A stretch of DNA of 64,000 nt from Colias croceus (lineage: Eukaryota; Arthropoda; Insecta; Lepidoptera; Pieridae). Below the pieces are notes generated by a model. It did no database searches. It saw nothing but the letters and a program-made list of their open reading frames with translations, and was not told the origin of the DNA. A program made the position numbers and the translations under genes. Shown piece by piece: positions 22,528 to 33,289 of the stretch. The stretch is taken from assembly GCF_905220415.1 (NCBI RefSeq), contig NC_059565.1, positions 5,046,501 to 5,110,500 of the forward strand. The letters run 5' to 3'. The number at the start of each line of letters is the position of its first letter. Within the stretch, counting starts at the first letter, position 1.

Positions 22528-22686
22528 GTGGAAATTAGTAATCATCCGCTTCGTCAATTTTTGACTGAAGTTAATGTCCAACGTCCAATGGTTCAATCAT
22601 TGGAAGTATCTCGGGAAATTTTGGAGGATATTTTTCAGGAAGGAGAGGAGGGGCAGCCATCCACATATCAAACTACTACGTTTTAG
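22528..22686 (+). pseudogene. Unidentified coding-like fragment
   Basis: A 52-codon frame without an ATG, preceded by a stop. It reads VEISNHPLRQF...SLEVSREILEDIF...STYQTTTF and then TAG, with an acidic, protein-like composition. Another frame just upstream (after 'tttttatttacag' at 22414) reads SMLIKLYRLWKTIS and then stops. It may be the decayed end of a transposon or host gene. I cannot assign a family. Confidence 0.25.
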
Positions 22687-22689
22687 TAC

Positions 22690-23680
22690 CGAAAAAAATT
22701 TTATTGCCAAATGAAACGTAAATTTTGCACTCACAACTTTACAAGTAATGTTTTTATTTTGACTTTGCGGTTATCTGATTATAATATTTATCGTTATGGC
22801 TATCGACGTACCGACCGTACTGGGATCAGAGTAGGTACATGATATACAGTTCATCATCCAGGATTGCTTAGAGCATTTTCACACTGAAAAAGATGTTTTC
22901 TTTGAATCGTAGTTGCTTCATTTATTTATTTTTAATCATTTTACATAATATGTTTTATATTTTATAAATATATCATTTTCATTATTTAAGTACCTAAGTA
23001 GATAAAATAAATTATGTAACGGTTTTATAAGAAAACACATTATATTTGTTAGGCGACGGTGATTTCTTCCAGGCAAAAGATAGGTATTCATCAGCTCAAT
23101 AAAATTGAACAGTATGTTGTTAGTTATTCTTTAGATTCACAATTGTAATGAGCATTTCCGCATGCAAGTTGTATCGTAGTTTAGATATATCATAGTTTTT
23201 ACATATTAAAGTTCCAACAAAACCCTCAAATTTTTTAGTAGAGTTGAGCAAGATAATTTGAAAAATGTGCCGTGTTAAGTTTTATAGAAAAGGTTAGTTC
23301 GTTGGTAATTATTATTTCTTCTTCATTTACATGTTGTTAGTAAAAATAAACTTTAACTAACAGTCAAAGTAGTCAAAGTATATTTTAACTAATACTACTT
23401 AATATCTATTATACTTATGTTCAGTATTTATCTGTATTATTATTGCTTGACAATTAATATATTTTCATGTCGTATACCAAATTATAAACATAAGTTTAAT
23501 ATGTAATTAGCTGGATTTATTTTTACACACTCACAGACTTATGTTATATGTTAAATGTTAAAAGAGTGTTAATATGTAGTGTAAATCATAATACATTTTT
23601 TCACAATTAAAAATAATCCTTTTTTCTGATGGTGTTGGCATTGAATTAAACCGCGCTGTCGTTTCGTTCACAAAAAGTGA
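22690..23680. other. Intergenic, no gene seen
   Basis: AT-rich sequence without recognisable coding or repeat structure. A short start-like 'atgtgccgtgttaag' before a gttagt donor at about 23292 is not supported by any partner exon. Confidence 0.4.
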
Positions 23681-23681
23681 T

Positions 23682-23870
23682 GTTATGAGGAGCATATTCG
23701 GTCCTCATATCATAAAAAATCTGTGCGAAAACAATAAACACGTGTGAGGCCCTCACGTCAGATCGGGGCGGTCTGACGCGAAGTGGGGATAGCGTTGTCA
23801 CTGTATCGCTCTAGCCACGCTGGTCAACAGACTTATTCGTTAGTTCAGTTTTGTATTAAGACCGCTGTGA
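23682..23870 (+). repeat. Possible solo LTR or LTR remnant
   Basis: About 189 bp starting TGTTATGAGG and ending GCTGTGACA, with an internal AATAAA. TGT...ACA ends fit an LTR, but no partner LTR, gag or pol was found within the window. Confidence 0.2.
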
Positions 23871-23905
23871 CATCCAACCCGTGAGACAACCAAACCCGGT
23901 CTCCC

Positions 23906-24045
23906 CTACTATCCCGTGAGACCGAACCTTCACTGAGAGGGTATGACGTCACACAGCTGATCGCAAACGGCATATTGTACTATCCCGTGAGACCGAAACC
24001 CTCACTGAGAGGGAATTTCGTCTCACTACTGATCACGACATTTTA
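23906..24045 (+). repeat. 71-bp direct repeat, two copies
   Basis: 'atcccgtgagaccgaa' followed by 'cactgagaggg' occurs at 23911 and again at 23982. The second copy is diverged downstream. No function recognised. Confidence 0.7.
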
Positions 24046-24059
24046 TCTCGAGAATCTGA

Positions 24060-25330
24060 AACCCTACTCAATATGAAGACCGTTTGACAAATGATAGGGT
24101 GCATCATAATAAGATGAACATGAGCATAAGCAATGACTAGAGTAGGGACGCGAATATTACAATTATATAAGACAAGAACGATTAATAAGTTTGTTTAATG
24201 AAAGATTAAGAATTGAAACTATTCGGTCTCTGGAAACGTACGAATAGCGAGAGGCCCGTCTTACTGCAGACAGATTTCGTCATAGTCTTAATGTCTTGAG
24301 GTAAACAATCTACGAATTCGGTGGTGTGGTCTGACAAATATAAAAGTGGGTTTGCTTATAACCTCACAATTGATTACAGATCATTTTCTGTATAGGCGAT
24401 ATTAACGTAGTATGTTCTTTTTGTAATGCTTTAAAGTGTAGTAAGGCGAGTCGGCTTTCGTTTGAAGATACACCGGAACCTTTCACAAAATCACTACTTT
24501 TAGAGGAACATACTGTGCAATTAGCGTTTAGCTACTATTATGTATTCTGTGGTGCAATGTAAACTGTTATTAGACAATATTCGCTCTTATAGTAGTGCGT
24601 TTCAAATGATCCTTTGGTGCTCAATAATTATCAGAAGATCCGTTCATGCTTACTTTTAAGATACAAGGTCAAGTTTACCATTTGATAGGATCCCTTTTGC
24701 CTGAAGGCCAAGCTAAGTTTGTTTAAATATATTTTGTATTCGACTACAACGAATAGTGGAATACAAGAAATCAATATTTCTCAAATTTAAAACTGAACTC
24801 ATTTCACAATTTTAGAACAGGTTAATTCGTATGTATGCAGTTTTAAATCGACATTAGAAGCTTTTCCTCAAGATGGTGATATCGGCACTCAGAAACTCCC
24901 TGGACGTGTTATAACGCCCAGGCCACAGTATTACAATTTTTCCTACAGTAGGGCGACGAATGTATTTTCGCATAGCAACGGAGGGGAACTCGCGGGGGGT
25001 CAAGTGACGCGGGCCACGTACCACAAACATGCTTAGTTTGTGGTATCGAGCGCGAAAGATAGTCATCGTGTTTTTAGTAAAGTTACTAGGTAAACTAACG
25101 TAATTTAATACTTAGGTACATATTCTATAATGGTGTGCTCAAACTGTTAATCTACATTTAATTTAGATTATTATTTGATACTAAGTAATGTAGAATTTAA
25201 ACCACATTCATGTTTTCTTCAGATTTTAAGATTTTCTTATCAGAGTGTTCAATTTTAATGTAGTTAAATTTTATAAGAGACAATAATTAAGAAAATTTTA
25301 AAATAAAGTGTCACGTATTTTTTTTAAACG
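24060..25330. other. Intergenic, with one short hairpin
   Basis: No gene recognised. A perfect 10-bp stem, TACCACAAAC (25019-25028) with GTTTGTGGTA (25036-25045), closes a 7-nt loop. A GC-richer block lies at 24850-25060. Confidence 0.4.
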
Positions 25331-25344
25331 ACGAATGACGAAAA

Positions 25345-25382
25345 ACGACCTAATCGCGGACGAAGTCGCGGGCAACAGCTAG
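25345..25382 (+). mobile_element. Helitron 3' end only
   Basis: atcgcggacgaagtcgcggg then caacagCTAG. The hairpin and CTAG terminus are present; the rest is absent or too diverged. Confidence 0.55.
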
Positions 25383-25496
25383 TAGAAATAATAAATATAT
25401 ATTTCGCCGTATGAAACCACGCGAGACAGCTGGTTTTACACTACACAAATTCATTAACCTTATTATAAAATAAATAATATTAAATAGTAAAAAAAA

Positions 25497-25625
25497 CGCT
25501 TAAACTCATGAAATTATTGTAAATTGTCACCGATCCTTGATAAGTGTACAAAGTTTGAAGCTGTCCGTTTAACATCAAAATCGAGTCTAAAGGAGTCGGT
25601 TATACACAAACACACAGCTGAAGCT
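25497..25625 (+). repeat. CACCGATCCTTGATAAGTG interspersed repeat
   Basis: 'caccgatccttgataagtg' and 'caaagtttgaagctgtccg' are shared with 32630-32760, 44365-44490 and minus-strand copies near 34375-34520 and 57410-57460. Confidence 0.55.
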
Positions 25626-25748
25626 AATATAAATGCCTACAAATAAAGCATTTATAATATCGAGGACGAATATCTGCACTGCAGTCTGCACTGACCTTTC
25701 TTAATTTTTACCTTTACCTTAACCTTTCATTAAAGGCAATATTCTGAA

Positions 25749-26400
25749 CTAGCTTCCGCCCGCGACTCCGTCCGCGCGGAAAAATTAAGAATTTTGAAGT
25801 GAAAACTTCTTTAGCGGCGTTGGGTATAAAATCTTAAACTCGCGTCAGGACACGTGGCCTGATCGAAAAAGCGTAAGACGGATTTTTTTTAGCCCTTTAT
25901 TCCATGCGTCATTCCAAAATATCAAACATGCTGAACGTTAATAATCAAGTTTTCACTTCTGCCGGCACTCCCGGAGTGCAACCCGTCTTTTTTTTAAGCT
26001 ATTGCATAGCTTCTATCGCGTTCCTTGAGCGCGGGGACCGAATCCAGAAATTCCGTAACGAAAAACCTCACGCTCCCCACTCCAACCTGCACGGAGGTGT
26101 GGCTTGAAGGCATGCTATGTAATAGCTTTACCGCGGCAGTCCCCGAGAGCCACACGTCTTTTTCTACGTATTTTTCCGAGATAAAAAGTATCCTATTTTA
26201 TGCCCAGGATAATAAGGTATAACTATACCAAGTTTCATCGAAAACGGACCGTTAGTTTTCACGTGATGCCTTCACATACAGACACACAAAAAAAAATTAA
26301 TCACATAATTATTTGGATTTGGTATCGATCCATAACACTTATGCTATTTATTTTTTCAATATTTTCAATGTACAGTATTGATTTTTTTTTTCAAGTATTG
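25749..26400 (-). mobile_element. Helitron, family E, interrupted by a nested repeat
   Basis: CTAG then cttccgcccgcgactccgtc, continuing after the insertion with 'gtatcctattttatgcccag' and 'ccgttagttttcacgtgatg'. Comparison with the uninterrupted copy at 44930-45274 shows that about 25796-26161 is an insertion. Confidence 0.75.
25796..26161. mobile_element. Composite repeat nested in Helitron E
   Basis: First part (25796-25994): inverted ends GAAGTGAAAACTT / AAGTTTTCACTTC, then 'actcccggagtgcaacccgt'; it is also at 52281-52495. Second part (25995-26161): 'agctattgcatagcttctat' to 'cagtccccgagagccacacg'; it is also at 28095-28258. The two parts occur separately elsewhere. Confidence 0.6.
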
Positions 26401-26434
26401 TGAAGGTATTGTATGAAAGTTATATTATAATATA

Positions 26435-26647
26435 CTAGATTTCCGCCCGCGGCTTCGTCCGCGTTTTCAAACCCGCATATTTCCCGTTCCCGTGGGATTT
26501 CCGGGATAAAACCTATCCTATGTGTTAATCCAAGTTACCCTTTATATGTGTGCAAAATTTCATTGTAATCGGTTCAGTAGTATTTGCGTGAAAGCGTAAC
26601 AAACACACACACACAAACAAACTTTCGCATTTATAATATTAGTAGGA
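26435..26647 (-). mobile_element. Non-autonomous Helitron, family B, full length
   Basis: CTAG then atttccgcccgcggcttcgt. The other end is 'ataatattagtagga' (TCCTACTAAT on its own strand). Confidence 0.88.
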
Positions 26648-26891
26648 TACAGTCGATAATAATAGCATTCATATTTGTTTAATCAATCACCAGCTACGTA
26701 TTTATTTCACATACCTCGTCGGTATTACCCCAATCCTCAAAATATTACTAGAAAGTCATATTGTCACACAAGTAATGTATACGTTATACGAGTGACGTCA
26801 GTTTGCACTAGTGTTGCCCAACGGACTCGTATGTAGAAATTGTTGTATAACTGCCCTTGCTAATCTCGTGACACATACCGTGACATACTGA

Positions 26892-26976
26892 TTAACTCAG
26901 CTCCCGGAATCACAGACACAATAGAAAATCTATTGTGTCGTGGCCCGATCGGGCCGCTCGGGGCTTAATGGGTTAA
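26892..26976. mobile_element. TTAA-flanked mini-MITE
   Basis: TTAA-CTCAGCTCCCGGAATCAC ... CTTAATGGG-TTAA, 85 bp, with the ACACAATAGA hairpin and a second palindrome CCCGATCGGG. Confidence 0.65.
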
Positions 26977-27048
26977 ATCGCAAAAAGGATAAGTTTATTT
27001 TGATGAACTTTAGTATGAGTATGGATATTATTACCATCATATTGTATC

Positions 27049-27101
27049 ATTTTTTAAGTACTTGGTACTTAGTACTTAACTAGTGCTTAGTACTTAAAAA
27101 T
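27049..27101. repeat. AGTACTTA palindrome
   Basis: 'tttttaagtacttggtactt' is mirrored by 'gcttagtacttaaaaa', giving an imperfect 50-bp inverted repeat. Confidence 0.5.
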
Positions 27102-27156
27102 GACATGATGCATATTTATGAATATACCTTGCCTTTGTAATATCATGAACAATCTT

Positions 27157-27325
27157 TCTAATATATAAAAATCAATGCCACTTTTCGTTGTAATTCCACA
27201 ACTCGAGAACGGCTGAACCGATTTCGATAATTCTTTTTTTATTATATTCCTTGAAGTACGAGGATGGTTCTTATGTAGAGAAAACGTTAATATGTACCAC
27301 GGGCGAAGCCGGGGCGGACCGCTAG
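27157..27325 (+). mobile_element. Non-autonomous Helitron, family D, full length
   Basis: Starts TCTAATATATAAAAATCAAT and ends gggcgaagccggggcggacc then gCTAG. The interior is 'ccttgaagtacgaggatggt'. Confidence 0.85.
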
Positions 27326-27512
27326 TAATATTATAAGATGAACCTTATTATTAAATACATCTACTGATATTTATTTTGCCGAAATATTAATTATCTATTT
27401 AATACCTACCTATACGATAAAATTTCATCAAAATCGACCAAGCCGTTTCGGAAGATTTACAAACACACTTATAAGAGCTAATTACATTACTATACTATGT
27501 GGATACTACCTT

Positions 27513-27720
27513 TACCCCGCGGTTTCACCCGCAGCGCTCCGCTCCTGTTATAATTAGTCTTGGCGTGATGATACCTATAGGTATAATTACTCTATAGCCT
27601 TCCGCGATAAATAGACTATCTTACACTAAGAGAATTTTTCAAATCGAACCAGTAGTTCCAGAGATTAGCGCGTTCAAACAAACAAACTCTCCTCCAGTTT
27701 GTTTGTAATATTATAGTATA
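27513..27720 (-). mobile_element. Non-autonomous Helitron, family A, CTAG lost
   Basis: 'accccgcggtttcacccgca' to 'gtttgtaatattatagtata'. The terminal CTAG has mutated. Confidence 0.7.
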
Positions 27721-27807
27721 GCTAGAGCCTAATCATTAATTAATTTTAATCTTGTGCTATCATTATTATACAATATTAATTGTTCATGTCAAAGACTTTG
27801 AATTTAG

Positions 27808-27950
27808 CTACGATTAGTTAGTTTGTTTGTTCGTACACCCAAATACAGCTGAACAGAATTTCATGAAATTTGATAAAAAAATAAAACCTAACGTAAGTAT
27901 AGAGGGTGAAAATTTTTGACCGCGTGTGAAACCGCAGGGCACAGTTAGTT
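27808..27950 (+). mobile_element. Helitron-like degenerate copy
   Basis: 'cagaatttcatgaaatttga' and the 3' end gtgtgaaaccgcagggcaca then gttag. The end has CTAG changed to TTAG. Confidence 0.5.
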
Positions 27951-28094
27951 AACCAAAATGTTGAAATGATAACCCATTTAGAATAAGTTAATACCACAAA
28001 TACTGTAATTGCATCATTTCGATAGATAAGGTAGACTTTACGCGAAACTTGTACTTAAGGCACTTCACACTGCACTTATTGCAAGTGCAATTTT

Positions 28095-28258
28095 TTTAAG
28101 CTATTGCATAGCTTCTATCGCGGGCCTTGAGCGCAGGGACCGAATCGAGAAATTCCGTAACGAAAAAACCTCACGCTCCCCACGGGGACGGGTGGAGGTG
28201 TGGCTTGAAAGCATTGCATGCAATAGCTTTACCGCGGCAGTCCCCGAGTGCCACACGT
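28095..28258. repeat. AGCTATTGCATAGC interspersed repeat
   Basis: About 165 bp matching 25995-26161: 'agctattgcatagcttctat', 'agaaattccgtaacgaaaa', 'gcggcagtccccgagtgcca'. The family is not recognised. Confidence 0.6.
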
Positions 28259-28261
28259 TGT

Positions 28262-28572
28262 TTTTTTTATTTTATTGTATGATAGGGAACCGCTTGACCA
28301 CGATCCCGCCTGATGGTGAGCTGAGATGTGGTCCAAGATGGAGCGCGCTTCCCCAGAAGGTACCTCTTCACTCCTTTCTTGAAGACCCCTATATTGTACT
28401 CGTCGGGGAACACAAATTCAGGAAGCATGTTCCAGTCCCTTGCGGTTCGGATAAAGAATGTGGAACCGAACCGCTTTGTCCGGGTACATGGAACGTCCAA
28501 CATATTGCGATGCCTAGAGTCTGTGCGCCTCGACGAACTATACTCGACGAAGCAATAATATTTTTAAGTAGG
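28262..28572 (-). mobile_element. LINE 3' fragment (C-terminal RT end)
   Basis: The minus frame 28503-28267 reads ARDWNMLPEFVFPDEYNIGV then FKKGVKRYL. This is the C-terminal block of jockey-like reverse transcriptase ORFs and resembles the copy at 59487-60133. The A-rich tail is at 28258-28275 (T on plus). It is 5'-truncated. A copy of the AGCTATTGC repeat (28095-28258) abuts it. Confidence 0.7.
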
Positions 28573-28749
28573 TAAATAAAAGAACAAGGTGAAAGATATT
28601 AAAAACCTTATTCAACTATTCCGTATGATAGTATATTTTACCTTCAAAAGGCCGCCATTTAATTTAAAAAAAAAGGTACCTTATTTTGATAATTAGGACA
28701 AATCTGAAACCTCTGAAGTTAGTATTTTAAATTAATTATTTAAAAAAAA

Positions 28750-28826
28750 ACTGGTTTCCACTGGGATTCGAACCCAGGACCCCTAGGTGCTATGCTCATG
28801 CGTCAACCCCTGAACCAAGGATGCGG
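28750..28826 (-). mobile_element. tRNA-like SINE head
   Basis: On the minus strand an A box-like 'tggttcaggggttgacgca' and a perfect T arm CTGGG-TTCGAAT-CCCAG are present, followed by a T run. The acceptor stem does not pair, so this is a tRNA-derived SINE or pseudo-tRNA, not a functional tRNA. Confidence 0.55.
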
Positions 28827-29095
28827 TCATCAATTTATTTATGGTGTCAGATTTATTCTATCTCGACACTCGATAATTTAATAAATCGAACCATGTAACA
28901 CTTTTAGTCACGCGAACAAAGTCGTAGACACGAATCTAAGTAGATATAAAAAACGTGAAAGATATCATTTTTATTTGATATATTTTACTCAATAATTATT
29001 AGTAACTACATACGTTTTTGCAGTACTCGATAACTTTTTAAATTTTATACTATTTATCTATGTATTATTAGTTAAAAAAATTCTTATAGCTGTGC

Positions 29096-29211
29096 TGCGC
29101 GGTTTTACCCGCATTGCTCCCCTTATTGGTCTTAGCGTGATGTTATATAGCCTATTAGCCTTCCTCGATAAATGGGCTATCTAACAGAGAAATAAGTTTT
29201 CAAATCGGACT
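29096..29211 (-). mobile_element. Truncated Helitron, family A
   Basis: 'tagctgtgctgcgcggtttt' to 'ttcaaatcgga'. The 5' half is missing and it is replaced at 29212 by a tRNA-like sequence. Confidence 0.7.
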
Positions 29212-29212
29212 T

Positions 29213-29345
29213 GACTGATCGATTTTTTTAGGGACAAGTAGTTGTGTTCTGCCAGACCGACACATTTTCGTCTCCATCGGGAATCGAACAGAAGACCTCT
29301 CTGTTTTAGACGTTAACCACTGTACGGTGTACCAAGGAGGACGAA
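29213..29345 (-). mobile_element. tRNA-derived SINE fragment
   Basis: The minus strand carries B box GTTCGATTCCC, preceded by a 'cagtggttaacgtctaaaac' anticodon-arm-like part. It is inserted next to, or in, the truncated Helitron. Confidence 0.45.
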
Positions 29346-29983
29346 CGAAGGGTCCTTTCATTAGTAAAGCGCAAGCGGTATGACGTGACCTTACTTGCAA
29401 AACCCAGCATTGCATGCTTATGGAAGTTAGTTTAAGATTTTCCGAGCAACTGTAAGGACGTGCGCTTTTCTCTTTGTGTATTGTGTTTTGAACTGTGACA
29501 ACTAAATAGGTAAATTTGTTTTATATTTTATTAATTGGTTGTTTTAATTTATGGTGAAGGATGAAAAATAAAATGAAAAAATATTTTTGAGATGTGGAAA
29601 ATATAGTTTTTCATAATAGGGGTGAAAATTATAATTCGATAGCAACATTTATCATAGATACTAAAAATATCGAAGGACATAATATAATATGGAAAAACTA
29701 TACTACCAATAAATAGATAAAATGTAAAAAGCAGCTTATTTTTAAAAATTTATTCTTCTTCTTTTTAGATATTTTTTTTCTTTCATTTATTACTAGGGGT
29801 AAAAATATTTGAAACGTAAAATCAGATTTACAAAAAAAAACTTAGACTTATTAATTAGTGTTCAAATTTTAAATTGCATAGTAAAGTACTAATATTACAC
29901 TTGTTAATTATTAATTCGCTAGACCGTAAAGAGATTATTAATCCCCTGTAATTCCAAATACCTAATTATGTTTTTAATTAAAA
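29346..29983. other. Intergenic, nothing recognised
   Basis: AT-rich sequence with no coding or repeat signal that I can name. Confidence 0.4.
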
Positions 29984-30045
29984 ATAAAGCGTGGTGAATG
30001 ATGGCCGAACCCTCATAGGAGGCCCGTGTCCCAGCACCTTATAAA
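29984..30045 (+). mobile_element. LINE 3' tail remnant
   Basis: 'ggtgaatgatggccgaaccc' then 'aggcccgtgtcccagcacc', typical of the 3' end of a lepidopteran non-LTR element, followed by an AATAAT tail. Confidence 0.5.
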
Positions 30046-30059
30046 AATAATAAATATTT

Positions 30060-30335
30060 AATAATAATAAATATTTCAGGACAATTTTCACACACGGCAC
30101 GATCTGATCCCATACTAATGTTTCGCTTGTGTTATGGAAACCAGATGGCTGATAAACATACATATTATATAATTTTAAATAAATACTTATACCTATAGAT
30201 AATTAACACCACAGAGCAAACATCAATTTGGTTCATCAGTCATCGCACAAATATTTGCCCCGGGTGGAAATAGAACCCACGACCTCTGGCTTGGAAGGCA
30301 GCGCCACTACCTTCCAAGCCAACCGGCCAGTCGAA
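30060..30335 (-). mobile_element. tRNA-derived SINE, near complete
   Basis: Minus-strand head 'ccggttggcttggaaggtag' with a degenerate B box (gttctatttccacc), and the tail 'cgatctgatcccatactaat'. It is the same family as 58175-58438. Confidence 0.75.
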
Positions 30336-30644
30336 TATGGGCTGATGATGATGATGATGGCGCCATAAAATCATCGTAGTCTGTCCTATTAAAATAATTC
30401 GTAATTGAGCTCTACTCGATCCAGATAAACATTGTTTTAAAAAAAAATAAGAAAAATCAAATATCCTTAAAAACTATTCAGTATTTTTTTTAGTGTAGGT
30501 ACCTACGTAATATAACTTACAAGACTTTCTTTCATAATAAAATTAAAAAAATTTGTTTTATATTTTACATAATTAACTAACAAATTGGAATAGCATTTGT
30601 ATTTACATTCTTAATCGAAAATAAAATTGACCTTTATATTAAAA

Positions 30645-30785
30645 AAAGAGCGTGTGTGCCGAGCACAGCGTATCAGAAGTGAAACTTCTTTGGCAAGATT
30701 CAAAGATAAAAAAGTAATCGCCATACTCCATGACGTGACGGTATTGTCATGACGCGACCTTGAAATTTTACTCTCGAAGTTTCAC
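30645..30785. repeat. Interspersed repeat with GAAGTGAAACTTC
   Basis: 'cagaagtgaaacttctttgg' and 'ccatgacgtgacggtattgt'. It is the inverted relative of 10384-10510. Confidence 0.45.
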
Positions 30786-31051
30786 ACAAAACATTATTTT
30801 ATTAATATAAATTTATTATAAACTGATGCGTAAGGTATATCACATGTTCGACATGCACCAATAACTTAAGTACAAGTTAGATTGCTTGAAACACGACCTA
30901 AGTTATGTGACGTAACATATGTTGCAGCTATGTTAAGGTAACTTGAACTTAGTACCTAAGTTAACACTTGAATCGATCATGTTAACTTAGAATTGCCGTA
31001 TTGCTTAAATTTTCGATTTTTACTTTATTATAAACGTTCTTTATATTGTTA

Positions 31052-31224
31052 TCTATATACTATAAGTATATAAAAATGAAACCCGTTTTGCGTAGTCACG
31101 GCAAAACGCGTGAACGGGTGGACCGATTTCGAATATATAATAATATTTCTTGAAGTACGAGGATGGTTCTTATGTGGAGAAAACGTAAATATGTACCACG
31201 GGCGAAGCCGGGGCGGACCGCTAG
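31052..31224 (+). mobile_element. Non-autonomous Helitron, family D
   Basis: Starts TCTATATACTATAAGTATAT and ends gggcgaagccggggcggacc then gCTAG. Confidence 0.85.
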
Positions 31225-31639
31225 TTATCTATAAAATATAATAAAAAAACATTTTTTTATATTTTACTAGTTTCCACGCGTGGCTTCACCTGTTTTGTAG
31301 AAAACTTAATAAAGTAGGTATATTCTAAAACCTCACAAAAGAAAAACTATCTATTAAAAAACCAAACCCCCACAATTCCATTCAGGGGGCGTCCATAAAT
31401 TAACTGAGGTGATTTTTAAAATTTTCTTTTATTCTGAAAAGAATTATTAGCTCTGGCAAAATAATTAAGCATTATGATTTTATGAAGCGTGCACTTTTTT
31501 AATGTTCACAGTTTTTTTTGCTTTTTCTGACTGAAACTGTAATACAGAGTATATTTTAATTGCTAGATTTAATTAATGCAATTATAGTTAAAAATAACAG
31601 ACAAATAAATGTTATATAGGTATTATATTTATAACTACA
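31225..31639. other. Intergenic, Helitron F debris
   Basis: A weak family F-like remnant (ttactagtttccacgcgtgg) is at 31265-31370. Nothing else was recognised. Confidence 0.35.
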
Positions 31640-31832
31640 CTAGCTGTCCTCCGCGGTTTTACCCACCTGCTTCGCTCCTGTTGGTCTTAGCGTGATGATA
31701 ATATATAGCCTGTAGCCTTCCTCGATAAATGGGCTATCTAACAGAAAATAATTTTTGAAAAATCCCGAGATTAGCGCGTTCAAACAAAAAAACAAACGCT
31801 TCAGCTTTATAATATTAATAAGTATAATATAG
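31640..31832 (-). mobile_element. Non-autonomous Helitron, family A
   Basis: CTAG then ctgtcctccgcggttttacc. The other end is 'aagtataatataga'. Confidence 0.8.
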
Positions 31833-32336
31833 ATTTATATATATAATAAACTTATATGTAAAAAAATATAAAAAGAAATTTAATATTATTCCTAGGTATA
31901 AAAGACTTCAACGAACTTACATCTCCAATCCTTAAGGCATATTGTTATTAGTTCAACTCAACTCAAACTCAAACTTTAAAGGTGCCTAAATGTAAAATTA
32001 AACTCAAACAAATACTCAAATATAAACGTAAATAATAAACCACATGTTTTTGTTTCAATTTCGTTTATTAACCTAGTATTTTTTATTGCAATACTAAAAT
32101 ACTCTGTCTTAAGAAAAACACTGAAAACTATAATTAACTAGACACCATACAATACATGTTTATGACTTCTTTGACGTCATACATTTCGTATTCAAAGTTT
32201 TTCCCCAATACGTAAGCAGAGAAAAACGAACAATCGTATTGTTACGTAATTTTGAAACAAATATCATAATATTATGTATTCAATATTTTTTACAATATTC
32301 GATAATGAAAATATTGTAAAGTGACACTTTAAAAAA

Positions 32337-32513
32337 TGTATAATATTATAAAGAAGAGTTTGTTTATTTGAACGGGCTAATCTCAGGAACGGTCCGATTT
32401 GAAAAATTCTCTCGGTGTTAGATAGCCCATTTATCGAGGAAAGCTATAGGCTATCATCACGCTAATACCAATAGGAGAGCAAAAATGCGGGTAAAACCAC
32501 GAGTCGCAGCTAG
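32337..32513 (+). mobile_element. Non-autonomous Helitron, family A
   Basis: 'gtataatattataaagaaga' to accacgagtcgcagCTAG. The stretch 31833-32336 before it holds nothing recognisable. Confidence 0.75.
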
Positions 32514-32629
32514 TGTAAGGTAATATATTTATTATATCTAACAAAGTGAACAAACTAAATTACTTTAATAAGTTTTCTTTCTTTTTCTGAAATTATCGAA
32601 CGGATGTTGAAACGGGTCGATTTATAACA

Positions 32630-32760
32630 TAAACTCATGAAATTATTGTAGTCACCGATCCTTGATAAGTGTACAAAGTTTGAATTAAATCTGTCCGTTT
32701 AAAGTATCAAAATCGAGTCTAAAGGTTACATACAAACATACAGATGAAGCTAAAAAACGT
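32630..32760 (+). repeat. CACCGATCCTTGATAAGTG interspersed repeat
   Basis: The second copy in the window, with 'atcaaaatcgagtctaaagg' downstream, as at 25560-25610. The stretch 32770-33060 after it holds nothing recognisable. Confidence 0.55.
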
Positions 32761-33062
32761 GTTATTAATATAGAAATAACTTTTTGTCACCTAAACAACT
32801 GTATATTAATTGTACAAAGATGAAAATCTGCAATGATACTATGTAGTAATGTTTGTATACGTGCTAATCAGAAGATCTCAAAGATTAGGCAACAAAACAA
32901 TGTATACGTTACATTGCTTCATATATGTGATGTTTGGTTTCAAACTCTCTACAAATGGGGCAATGGAAAGCAACCTTGGTTTTAGTACCCAATAGTTAAG
33001 CCACTATAGTACAGAGGTAAATATTATGACTTTGCATTGTTCAAAAGGTTCTTATATAAGAC

Positions 33063-33289
33063 TAGCTTTCCGCCCGCGGTTTCGCCCGCGTTTTCAAAGA
33101 AAAAACCCGCGTAGTTCCCTTTCCCGTGGGATTTCCGATATAAAACCTATCCTATGTGTTAAGCCAAGTTACCCTCTATATGTGTGCTAACATTGTAATC
33201 GGTTCAGTAGAATTTGCGTGAAAGAGTAACAAACACACACACACACATCCTCACAAACTTTCGCATTTATATTATTATATAGTAGTATC
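33063..33289 (-). mobile_element. Non-autonomous Helitron, family B
   Basis: CTAG then ctttccgcccgcggtttcgc, with the family's ACACAC run and 'tcacaaactttcgcatttat'. Confidence 0.85.

Noticed and set aside
24854..25066. 70-aa minus-strand frame
   Set aside because: No family resemblance, no splice context, and composition like random GC-richer DNA.
28750..28826. Functional tRNA gene on the minus strand
   Set aside because: The A and B boxes and T arm are good, but the acceptor stem does not pair. It fits a SINE head.
32880..33010. Possible isolated exon
   Set aside because: No acceptor-donor pair with an open phase and no recognisable protein.
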